This document shows positions 44,385-51,558 of a DNA stretch of 64,000 bases, in pieces (positions within the stretch are counted from its first letter, which is position 1; each line of letters begins with the position of its first letter). Location of the stretch: positions 62,001 to 126,000 of the forward strand of contig NZ_JAINRD010000004.1 in NCBI RefSeq assembly GCF_020400605.1, given 5' to 3'. The translations under genes and the position numbers were made by a program. The stretch is from Streptomyces aculeolatus. GTDB taxonomy: Bacteria; Actinomycetota; Actinomycetes; Streptomycetales; Streptomycetaceae. A model generated the notes under the pieces. It was not told the origin of the DNA, did not search any database, and worked only from the letters and a program-made list of their open reading frames with translations.

Positions 44385-45640
44385 CTCCTCCCCCTGGTGA
44401 AGCGAGGGGGATTCCTGGCTCACGTCGCCTGCCCCCCGGCGGGGGTGCAGGTCTTGCACGATCAGCGCCAGCCGGGTCGAGACCAGCCCGGACGAGCATC
44501 ACGCGGGCGGAGTTCTTGTCCCGGGGACGGGACACCCCGCACGCGGTGCACATATACGTTCGTTCCGAGAGAGGCAGCGCGTGCTTGGTTCTCGCTCCGC
44601 AGTCTGCGCAATCCATGGTGGTGTGCGCCGGGTGCACCAGGTGCACCATCCGGCCGTGTTTGCGGGCCATCTCGACCAGCGCGGCCTTGGTGGCGCCGAT
44701 CGCCGCGTCAGCGGCCTTGCGGGCCATGGTCGACTTCGCGAGGAACTTCGGGCGGAAGTCCTCGACGGCCAGGGCGTCATGGCCACGGACGACTTTCTTG
44801 GCCCACTTGCGGGCGGTGTCCTGGCGTTGCCGGGCGATCTTCTTGTGGAGCTTGGCGGCATGCCGCTTCGCTTCGCGGTAGCCGTTCGATGCGGCCTGCC
44901 CGCGCTTCGGCTTCCTGCGGGCCATCATCCGCTGATATCTCGCCAGCTTCTGCGCAGCCGTCCTCCCGTGCTGCGGGTGGGGAAGGTCGTGGTCGTCGGA
45001 CGTGGTGGTGGCGGTCTGCCCGACACCCCAGTCGATACCGATCACACGCCCGGTGGCGGGAAGCTGCTCGATCACGGCGGGGACGACGAAGCTCGCCCAC
45101 CAGTGGCCCACCGCATCCCGGTACACCCGTACCGAACTGGGCGTCTTGGGCAGTTCCCGCGACCACACCGGGCGCACCACGATCCCACCCGCCAAATGCA
45201 GGCGACCGGCCTTGAGGCGGAAACCGCGCCGGGTGTACTCGAGAGTGGGCAGCGCCTCGCGCTTCCTCTTACACTTCGGCATCCCGGCCCGCTGCCGTAT
45301 CGGCAACCCGGCCTTGATGTCCCTCAGCGCCTTGGCGCGGGACTTTCCGAAGTCGCGTACCACCTGCTGCTGCGGAACACAGGCCCCCTCCCGCAACCAC
45401 GGAGTGCGCGCGCGGGCCTCGGTCAGCATCGCCGCAAGCTGCACCGGCCCACACGTCGCCTTCCCGCCCGTCGCCCGATTGCGCTGGTGCACCTGCCTGG
45501 ACTTCGCGACGCACCTCATTCCACACCCAGCGCACCCGGCCCCACTCAGCTTCAAGAGCCGTACGGTCCGTGGACGACACGCGAAGACGGAAGGTGTACC
45601 GAGCATGCCCGACCGCTTCCGTAGCCTCTTTTGTCGTCAT
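44335..45640 (-). pseudogene. tnpB: TnpB (OrfB) of an IS200/IS605-family element, frameshifted
   Basis: The N-terminus starts at ATG 45638-45640 (MTTKEATEAVGHARYTFRLR, then WVWNE). One extra G, at 45514 or 45515, then shifts the frame, and the protein resumes as CVAKSRQVHQRNRATGGKAT. The remainder is complete: RuvC-like D in RVIGIDWGVGQTATTT, E in ALAVEDFRPKF, zinc finger CADCG...CTACG, and final D in RPRDKNSARVML. Without the extra base a full RNA-guided TnpB nuclease would be made. The frame has no stop before the element's right end and reads into flanking DNA antisense to the TauE gene, ending at 44335. A sequencing error or frameshift suppression cannot be excluded. Confidence 0.85.
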
Positions 45641-45680
45641 GCATCAGAACCTAGCGGGGAGGACTGACAATTGACCCCGC
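44381..45680 (-). mobile_element. IS200/IS605-type (IS1341-like, tnpB-only) insertion element
   Basis: About 1.3 kb carrying tnpB but no tnpA. The right end on the minus strand has the hairpin TCCCCCT-N9-AGGGGGA (44389-44411) and then TCAA (complement of 44381-44384), the cleavage tetranucleotide known for IS608-like right ends. The left end is less certain; an inverted repeat GCGGGG/CCCCGC (45654-45680) just upstream of tnpB may be its hairpin. With no tnpA the element depends on a transposase supplied elsewhere. Confidence 0.75.
44389..44411 (-). repeat. Right-end hairpin of the IS element
   Basis: A perfect 7-bp stem (TCCCCCT/AGGGGGA) with a 9-nt loop GGTGAAGCG sits just inside the TCAA boundary. 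In related elements this end is also the 3' part of the TnpB guide RNA, which would then extend into the flanking DNA. Confidence 0.65.
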
Positions 45681-45782
45681 TCAATCCCTGCGGTGCTCCC
45701 CGCCAGCAGTTTTGGTGCACGCACCAATCACCCTGACGGCGACTCGCCTCTCTGCCCCGCGCCCGCGGAGGCTCCGCTCCCT

Positions 45783-45802
45783 CCCCCGGCTGAAGCCGGG
45801 GG
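45783..45802 (-). repeat. Orphan IS605-type right-end-like hairpin before cutA
   Basis: CCCCCGGC-TGAA-GCCGGGGG forms an 8-bp stem, 22 nt before the cutA start codon. In the same orientation it aligns with the IS right end at 44389-44411 (GGAnn, a C-run, GCTTCA, then GGGGGAGG), but it has no TCAA boundary and no attached tnpB. It may be a remnant of an earlier insertion. The gap also holds a perfect TTGGTGC-AC-GCACCAA palindrome at 45712-45727. Confidence 0.5.
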
Positions 45803-45824
45803 GGGTATCCACGAAGGAGACCTG

Positions 45825-46145
45825 ATGACGGACTTCCTGACGGTACTGACGACGACGGACGCCCGGGAGAAGGCCGAGGCGCTGGCCCGCGGGGCGGTGG
45901 AGGCGCACCTGGCGGCGTGCGCGCAGGTGAGCTCGCCGGTCACGTCGGTGTACCACTGGGAGGGCGCGGTCGAGGAGACCACGGAGTGGCAGGTGCTGCT
46001 CAAGACGACGACCGCCCGGTACGCGGAGCTGGAGACCCACCTGCGCCGGGCGCACGACTACGACGAACCGGAGATCATCGCCACCCCGGTCACCCACGGC
46101 AGCGCGGGGTACCTGACCTGGGTGGAGCGGGAGACCGCCACCTGA
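45825..46145 (+). CDS. cutA: CutA1 divalent-cation tolerance protein
   Basis: A 106-residue protein with AAGGAG 6 nt before the ATG. The CutA fold is complete: FLTVLTTTDAREKAEALARGAVEAHLAACAQV, SVYHWEGAVEETTEWQVLLKTT, HDYDEPEIIATPVTHGSAGYLTWVERET. The conserved Cys (LAACAQV), VYxWxG and YDxPEI motifs are all present. It forms very stable trimers; the link to copper tolerance is from E. coli. It ends 18 nt from the convergent nitrate reductase gene. Its promoter region was probably rearranged by the IS and the orphan right end. Confidence 0.93.
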   Translation: MTDFLTVLTTTDAREKAEALARGAVEAHLAACAQVSSPVTSVYHWEGAVEETTEWQVLLKTTTARYAELETHLRRAHDYDEPEIIATPVTHGSAGYLTWVERETAT

Positions 46146-46163
46146 CGGCCCGGGGCGCAGGCC

Positions 46164-48278
46164 CTACTCCCCCGCCGGCTCCACCCGCACCGCGCACACC
46201 TTGAACTCCGGCATCCGCGACACCGGGTCCAGCGCCGGGTTGGTCACCGTGTTCACCCGGCCCGCGCCCGGCCAGTGGAACGGCATGAACACCGTGTCCG
46301 CCCTGATCGCCGCCGTGATCCGGGCCGGCGCCACCGCCCGGCCGCGGCGCGAGACGACCGCGACCGGGTCGCCCTCCGCGGCGCCCACCCGCGCCGCCAG
46401 CTCCGGGTGCAGCTGCACGTACGGGCCCGGGGCGGCCGCCGTCAGCTCGCCGACCCGGCGCGTCTGGGCGCCCGACTGGTACTGGGCGAGGACCCGGCCC
46501 GTCGTCAGCCACACCGGGTACTCCGCGTCCGTCTCCTCCGCCGCCGGCCGGTGCTGCACCCCCGCGAACCGCGCCCGGCCGTCCGGCGTCGCGAACCGGT
46601 CGAGGAACATCCGCGGCACCGGCTCGCCGCCCTCCGGGCACGGCCAGAACACGCCGTCCTCCGCCTCGATCCGGGCGTACGTGATCCCCGAGTAGTCCGC
46701 CTTCCCCCCGGCCGACGCCCGCCGCAGCTCCGCGAAGACCTCCTCCGCCGCCACCGGGAACCCCGGCGCCCGCGCCGGCGCCAGCCGCTCCGCCAGCCCG
46801 CGCAGCACGTCGAGGTCGCCGCGTACGCCGGGCGGCGGGTCGACGGCGCGGCGGCGCAGCAGCACCCGGCCCTCCAGGTTCGTGAGCGTGCCGGTCTCCT
46901 CGGCCCACTGCGCCACGGGCAGCACGACGTCCGCGAGCGCCGCCGTCTCGGACAGCACGACGTCCGCGACCGCCAGGAAGTCCAGCGACCGCAGCCGCTG
47001 TTCGACGTGCGCGGCGCGCGGCGCGGAGACCACCGGGTTGGAGCCCATGAGCAGCAGCGCCCGGACGCCGTCGGGTCCGGGGGCGCCGAGGGCGTCGAGG
47101 AGTTCGTACGCGCTGCGCCCGGGGCCCGGCAGCGTGCCGGGGTCGACGCCCCAGACGGCGGCGACGTGGGCGCGGGCGGCGGGGTCGGTGAGCAGCCGGT
47201 AGCCGGGGAGCTGGTCGGCCTTCTGGCCGTGTTCGCGCCCGCCCTGCCCGTTGCCCTGGCCGGTGAGGCAGCCGTAGCCGGAGTAGGGGCGGCCGGGGCG
47301 GCCGGTGGCCAGGCACAGGTCGATCCAGGCGCCGACGGTGTCGGTGCCCTTGGCGTGCTGCTCGGGTCCGCGGGCGGTGAGGACCATGGCCGCCTCGGGG
47401 TCGCAGAACAGCGCGACGGCCTCGCGCAGTTGCGGTACGGGCACGCCGGTGATCCGTTCGACCAGCTCCGGCCAGTGGGCCATGGCGGCGGCGCGGGCGG
47501 CGGGCCAGCCGGTGGTGCGGGCGGCGATGTAGGCGTCGTCGGTGCGGCCTTCGGCGATGACGAGGTGGAGCAGGCCGAGGGCGAGCGCGAGGTCGGTGCC
47601 GGGGCGGGGCGCGAGGTGCAGGTCGGCCTGCTCGGCGGTGCGGGTGCGGCGCGGGTCGACGACGATCAGCGTGCCGCCGCTCCGCCGCAGTTCGGTGAAG
47701 TAGCGCAGCGCGGGCGGCATGGTCTCGGCGGGGTTGGCGCCGACGAGGACGACGCAGCCGGTGCGGGGGATGTCGGCGAGGGGAAAGGGCAGGCCGCGGT
47801 CGAGGCCGAAGGCGCGGCTGCCCGCGGCGGCGGCGGAGGACATGCAGAAGCGGCCGTTGTAGTCGATCTGGGAGGTGCCGAGGACGACGCGGGCGAACTT
47901 GCCGAGCGCGTACGCCTTCTCGTTGGTCAGCCCGCCGCCGCCGAAGACGCCCACCGCGTCCGCCCCGTGCCCGTCGCGGGCGCGGGCGAGGCCGGCGGCG
48001 ACGCGGTCGAGCGCGTCGGGCCAGGTGGCCGGGCGGAGCGGGGCGGCGGGGTCGTCGCGTACGAGGGGGTGGGTCAGTCGGGCGGCGGAGTCCAGGACGG
48101 CGGGGGCGGTGCGGCCCTTGCCGCACAGGGCGCCGCGGTTGACGTCGAACGCCGTGCGCTCCAGCACGTCGGGGGCGCCGCCGTCGGCGGCCGGGGCGAG
48201 CGTCATGCCGCACTGGAGCGAGCAGTACGGGCAGTGGGTGTCGACGGTCATGGGGTGAGGGTGCGGGAGGGATGTCAC
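46164..48278 (-). CDS. nasA: Assimilatory nitrate reductase catalytic subunit (molybdopterin oxidoreductase)
   Basis: A 704-residue Mo-bisMGD enzyme. The N-terminal [4Fe-4S] ligands are C in HCPYCSLQCGMTL (about 16-24) and in NRGALCGKG. Molybdopterin regions include AVGVFGGGGLTNEKAYALGKFAR, NPAETMPPALRYF, PYSGYGCLTGQGNGQGGREHG, and the C-terminal dinucleotide-binding domain VWLTTGRVLAQYQSGAQTRRV, FHWPGAGRVNTVTNPALDPVSRMPEFK. It reduces nitrate to nitrite in the cytoplasm, feeding NirBD. It lacks the extra C-terminal [2Fe-2S] domain of some NasA proteins. The start is uncertain: GTG 48278 or ATG 48251, neither with a strong ribosome site. Confidence 0.92.
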   Translation of the reverse strand: MTSLPHPHPMTVDTHCPYCSLQCGMTLAPAADGGAPDVLERTAFDVNRGALCGKGRTAPAVLDSAARLTHPLVRDDPAAPLRPATWPDALDRVAAGLARARDGHGADAVGVFGGGGLTNEKAYALGKFARVVLGTSQIDYNGRFCMSSAAAAGSRAFGLDRGLPFPLADIPRTGCVVLVGANPAETMPPALRYFTELRRSGGTLIVVDPRRTRTAEQADLHLAPRPGTDLALALGLLHLVIAEGRTDDAYIAARTTGWPAARAAAMAHWPELVERITGVPVPQLREAVALFCDPEAAMVLTARGPEQHAKGTDTVGAWIDLCLATGRPGRPYSGYGCLTGQGNGQGGREHGQKADQLPGYRLLTDPAARAHVAAVWGVDPGTLPGPGRSAYELLDALGAPGPDGVRALLLMGSNPVVSAPRAAHVEQRLRSLDFLAVADVVLSETAALADVVLPVAQWAEETGTLTNLEGRVLLRRRAVDPPPGVRGDLDVLRGLAERLAPARAPGFPVAAEEVFAELRRASAGGKADYSGITYARIEAEDGVFWPCPEGGEPVPRMFLDRFATPDGRARFAGVQHRPAAEETDAEYPVWLTTGRVLAQYQSGAQTRRVGELTAAAPGPYVQLHPELAARVGAAEGDPVAVVSRRGRAVAPARITAAIRADTVFMPFHWPGAGRVNTVTNPALDPVSRMPEFKVCAVRVEPAGE

Positions 48279-48361
48279 CCCTGGTGGACGGGCGTATTAC
48301 GGGACGGGTTCGCGCTCCTCAGCGGCCGGGGCGCACGGGCGTGAGCAGCCGTTGACAAGGC

Positions 48362-48388
48362 GACCCGGCGCGGAAACGGGGCCGCAAC
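48362..48388. promoter_or_regulatory. Possible GlnR box between nitrate reductase and the chelatase gene
   Basis: Plus strand: GACCC-N6-GAAAC-N6-GCAAC in 11-bp register. The centre matches the GlnR GaAAc half-site, while the flanks are weak. It lies in the 133-nt divergent gap of two nitrogen-assimilation genes. Confidence 0.3.
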
Positions 48389-48411
48389 GGCGAGGGGCCA
48401 GGCTCGCGGGT

Positions 48412-49326
48412 ATGACGACCGCGGCAGAGCTGATGGGCAGGATCACCGCCGAGCTGAGCACGGGTCTCGCGGCGGCGGGCCGCGGGCGCGGGCACCCGCG
48501 GGCGCCCGCGCTGGTGGCGGTGGCGCACGGGAGCAGGGATCCGGAGGCGGTGCGTACGGTACGCGCGCTGCTGGCCGCGGTACGGCGGCTGCGGCCGGGG
48601 CTGCCGGTGCGCCTGGGGCACGTGGAGCTGAACGAGCCGCTGCTGCGGGACACGCTGGGGGCGCTGACGGGCGACGCGGTGCTGGTGCCGCTGCTCTTCG
48701 GCCGGGGCCACCACGTGACGCGGGACATCCCGGAGATGCTGCGGGCGGCGGGCGAACGCGGCCGGCGGGAACGCGCGGGCGAGCCGGCGCCGCCCGGGAG
48801 CACCGGAGCTGCCGCGGGGCCCGGCCCCGGCGGGTCCGGCGGGGGCGGCACCTCCGCGCCCCCGCTCTCCGCCCGCGTCGCCGCCCCCCTCGGCCCGCAC
48901 CCCCTCCTCGCCGAGGCGCTCGCCGGCCGGCTGGCCGCGGCCGGCTGGCGCGGCGACGGGGTCGTGCTCGCCGCCGCCGGGTCGCGGGCCGCCCGGTCGG
49001 CGGCCGACACCGGGGCCACCGCCGCGCTGCTGGCCGCCCGGCTCGGGGTGCCGGTGCTACCCGCGTACGCCTCGGCCGCCGCCCCGACCGTCGCGGAGGC
49101 GGCCCGCACGCTCGCCGCCCGGGGCTGCCGCCGTATCGGGGTGGCCTGCTGCTTCACGGCCCCCGGCCTCTTCGCGAGCCGCACCGCCGCGGACGCCCGC
49201 GCCCTGGGCCTGGCCGCCGCCGCACCGCTCGGCGCGCACCCGGCGCTGGCGCGGCTCGTACTCCACCGCTACGACGAGCAGCTCGCCGGCCTCGCCACTC
49301 GCTCCCGCACCCGCCCCGCAGCCTGA
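48412..49326 (+). CDS. Sirohydrochlorin chelatase-like protein (CbiX family)
   Basis: A 304-residue protein with two CbiX halves. The first reads APALVAVAHGSRDPEAVRTVRALLAAVRRLRP (His in AHGS), then VELNEPLLRDTL and DAVLVPLLFGRGHHVTRDIPEML (second catalytic-type His). The second half, after a Gly/Pro linker (about 135-160), reads APLGPHPLLAEALAGRL, VVLAAAGSRAARS and RRIGVACCFTAPGLFASRTAADA. It inserts iron or cobalt into sirohydrochlorin. Next to nitrate and nitrite reductases it most likely supplies sirohaem for NirB. The ATG at 48412 has no clear ribosome site, so a leaderless transcript is possible. Confidence 0.85.
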   Translation: MTTAAELMGRITAELSTGLAAAGRGRGHPRAPALVAVAHGSRDPEAVRTVRALLAAVRRLRPGLPVRLGHVELNEPLLRDTLGALTGDAVLVPLLFGRGHHVTRDIPEMLRAAGERGRRERAGEPAPPGSTGAAAGPGPGGSGGGGTSAPPLSARVAAPLGPHPLLAEALAGRLAAAGWRGDGVVLAAAGSRAARSAADTGATAALLAARLGVPVLPAYASAAAPTVAEAARTLAARGCRRIGVACCFTAPGLFASRTAADARALGLAAAAPLGAHPALARLVLHRYDEQLAGLATRSRTRPAA

Positions 49327-49441
49327 CCACCCTCCTCCCGGCCTGCGGTTATAAGGGAGAGATAAAAGCTCCATAGGCGCGCGGACCGATTCTGCGGCAG
49401 CCTCGGGGGCCGGTTCCGGGGCGAGGTCGAGGGGTGGCGGC

Positions 49442-50212
49442 GTGACAGAGGCAAGGGTGCGGGCGAACGAGACCACGGTGCCGGTGCTGCCGTGCGTGTC
49501 GGTGGCGGAGACGCTGGAGTTCTACCAGGCGCTGGGGTTCGTGATCACCTACGAGCAGACCCGGCCCTACCTCTACCTGGCGCTGGAGTGGAGCGGTGTC
49601 GCACTCCACTTCGGCACGCCGCCTAAGGACATCGACCCCAGCCGGGAGGACGCCGGCGGCTGCCTGGTCCTGGTCGACCGGGTCGCGCCGTACCACGCGG
49701 AGTTCACCCGGGCCCTGCGCGCCGCCTACGGCAGGGTCCCCGGCAAGGGCAGGCCGCGGATCACCCGGTTCCGGCCCGGGGCCAGCCGGTTCACCGTGGT
49801 CGACCCCTCCGGGAACTCGGTCATCTTCATTCAGCGGGACGAGCCGGAAGAGCTGGAGTACGGCGGCTCGAAGAGCCTCACGGGCCTGCCCAGGGCCCTC
49901 GACAACGCCCGGATCTTCAGCGAGTTCAAGAACGACGACCGCACCGCCCTGCGGGTCCTGACCACCGCCCTGCGCAAGCACGGGCCCGGCGCCCCGGCCG
50001 CGGACGTGGCCCGGACGCTCGCCACCCTGATCGAGTTGGCCGCCGCCCTGGAGGAGACCGACGGAGTCGGCGAGTGGCGCCGCCGCCTGCACGCCCTCGA
50101 CCTCACCGACGCGGAGCGCCGCCGGGCCGAGGAGGGTCTGCGCGACGCCGAGGACCTCCGCCTGTGGGACGCCACCGGTGCGGGCCCGGATGCGGCGGCG
50201 GACACGCCCTGA
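49442..50212 (+). CDS. VOC-family (glyoxalase/bleomycin-resistance-like) protein with helical C-terminal extension
   Basis: A 256-residue protein from GTG 49442 with GAGGGG upstream. Residues 10-135 are one VOC domain: TVPVLPCVSVAETLEFYQALGFVITYEQTRPYLYLALEWSGVALHFG, and SRFTVVDPSGNSVIFIQRDE. About 115 further residues, helical and charged (LPRALDNARIFSEFKNDDRTALRVLTTALRKHG), have no VOC counterpart and look like a TPR-like or dimer extension. Metal ligands typical of glyoxalase I are not obvious. An AT-rich patch (49349-49371) in the gap before it may hold its promoter. The function is unknown. Confidence 0.75.
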   Translation: MTEARVRANETTVPVLPCVSVAETLEFYQALGFVITYEQTRPYLYLALEWSGVALHFGTPPKDIDPSREDAGGCLVLVDRVAPYHAEFTRALRAAYGRVPGKGRPRITRFRPGASRFTVVDPSGNSVIFIQRDEPEELEYGGSKSLTGLPRALDNARIFSEFKNDDRTALRVLTTALRKHGPGAPAADVARTLATLIELAAALEETDGVGEWRRRLHALDLTDAERRRAEEGLRDAEDLRLWDATGAGPDAAADTP

Positions 50213-50265
50213 CGCCGGCCGGCCGCGCTCGCGCGGGCACCCGCGGCCTCGCCCGACGGCGAGCG

Positions 50266-50309
50266 GTCAGCTCTGCGTAACCGGCGCGTTTCCGCTCCGT
50301 CAACCTCGC
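50266..50309 (+). promoter_or_regulatory. PHO box: four 11-bp direct repeat units upstream of a PhoX-family gene
   Basis: Consecutive units in perfect register: GTCAGCTCTGC, GTAACCGGCGC, GTTTCCGCTCC, GTCAACCTCGC. Each starts with GT, and three have C or CC at positions 5-6, matching the Streptomyces PhoP unit (GTTCACC plus four bases). The box lies 65 nt before the start of a predicted secreted phosphatase, as expected for a PhoP-activated gene. Confidence 0.6.
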
Positions 50310-50373
50310 AGCCCTAGGGTGCGAAGGCGGCCCGCGGGCGGCTGTCCCCGGGCTCCCCCACATCGAGGAGTGG

Positions 50374-51543
50374 ATGGTCGTGGAGCGCCGTTCTTTCCTG
50401 CGCGGAGCGGTCGTCGGCGGATCGGCGGCGGCGTTCGGCGGCAGCCTGTGGCGGGGGTCGGCCGCGGCCGACCCGGCGCAGCCGGGGGCCGGCCCGTACG
50501 GTGCGCCGGGGGCGGCGGACGGCAACGGGATCCGGCTGCCGCAGGGCTTCTCCAGCCGGGTCGTGGCGCGCTCCGGGCAGCAGGTGGCCGGTACGTCGTA
50601 CACCTGGCACCCCGCTCCGGACGGCGGTGCCTGCTTCGCGGACGGCGACGGCTGGATCTACGTCTCCAACTCCGAGGTCGCCCCCTCCGGCGGCGCCGGC
50701 TCGATCCGCTTCACCGCCGCCGGCGAGGTGGCGGGCGCGTACCGCATCCTGTCCGGGACGCGGCAGAACTGCGCGGGCGGCAGGACGCCGTGGGACACCT
50801 GGCTGTCCTGCGAGGAGGTCGACCGCGGCTACGTCTACGAGACCGACCCGTGGGGCGCGAAGGCCGCCGTGCGGCGCGACGCGATGGGCCGCTTCAAGCA
50901 CGAGGCGGCGGCCGCGGACCCGGAGCGGCAGGTCGTCTACCTCACCGAGGACGTCTCCGACGGCTGCTTCTACCGCTTCCGGCCCGCCACCTGGGGCTCC
51001 CTCTCCGCCGGCACCCTGGAGGTGCTGCGCATGGGCCACGGCACCTCGGGCCCGGTCACGTGGGCGCCGGTGCCGGACCCGAGCGGCGCTTCGGCGGCGA
51101 CGCGGAACCAGGTGGCGGGCGCGAAGCGGTTCGACGGCGGCGAGGGCTGCCACTACTCGGGCGACGCCGGCGTCTGCTGGTTCACGACGAAGGGCGACGG
51201 CCGTGTCTGGCGGTACGACGCGGCGGCGCAGACCCTGGAGTTGGCGTACGACGACTCCCTCGTCTCCGGCGCCGCCCCGCTCACCGGCGTCGACAACGTC
51301 ACCGGCAGCCGCTCCGGCGACCTCTACGTCGCCGAGGACGGGGGCGACATGGAGATCTGCCTCATCACCCCGGACGACGTCGTCGCCCCGTTCCTGCGCG
51401 TCGAGGGGCAGGGCGGCTCGGAGATCACGGGCCCGGCGTTCACCCCGGACGGCACCCGCCTGTACTTCTCCAGCCAGCGGGGCACGTCGGGCAGTTCCTC
51501 GGGCGGCATCACGTACGAGATAGCCGGACCGTTCCGCACATGA
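50374..51543 (+). CDS. Tat-exported PhoX-family (DUF839) phosphatase-like protein
   Basis: A 389-residue protein from ATG 50374 (GAGGAGTGG upstream). The signal MVVERRSFLRGAVVGGSAAAF is a twin-arginine leader. The DUF839 propeller shows GGACFADGDGWIYVSNSEV, TPWDTWLSCEEVD, MGRFKHEAAAADPERQVVYLTEDVSDGCFYRFRP, FDGGEGCHYSGDAGVCWFTTKGDG, DNVTGSRSGDLYVAEDGGDMEI, and GPAFTPDGTRLYFSSQRG. PhoX enzymes are calcium-dependent secreted alkaline phosphatases. This protein is shorter than classic PhoX, so a related esterase role is possible. The PHO box upstream points to induction by phosphate starvation. Confidence 0.85.
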   Translation: MVVERRSFLRGAVVGGSAAAFGGSLWRGSAAADPAQPGAGPYGAPGAADGNGIRLPQGFSSRVVARSGQQVAGTSYTWHPAPDGGACFADGDGWIYVSNSEVAPSGGAGSIRFTAAGEVAGAYRILSGTRQNCAGGRTPWDTWLSCEEVDRGYVYETDPWGAKAAVRRDAMGRFKHEAAAADPERQVVYLTEDVSDGCFYRFRPATWGSLSAGTLEVLRMGHGTSGPVTWAPVPDPSGASAATRNQVAGAKRFDGGEGCHYSGDAGVCWFTTKGDGRVWRYDAAAQTLELAYDDSLVSGAAPLTGVDNVTGSRSGDLYVAEDGGDMEICLITPDDVVAPFLRVEGQGGSEITGPAFTPDGTRLYFSSQRGTSGSSSGGITYEIAGPFRT

Positions 51544-51558
51544 GCCCGCGCACCCGCG

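Noticed and set aside
48352..48357. TTGACA as a -35 for the chelatase gene
   Set aside because: No TAnnnT hexamer lies 16-19 nt downstream, so it is not a convincing promoter.
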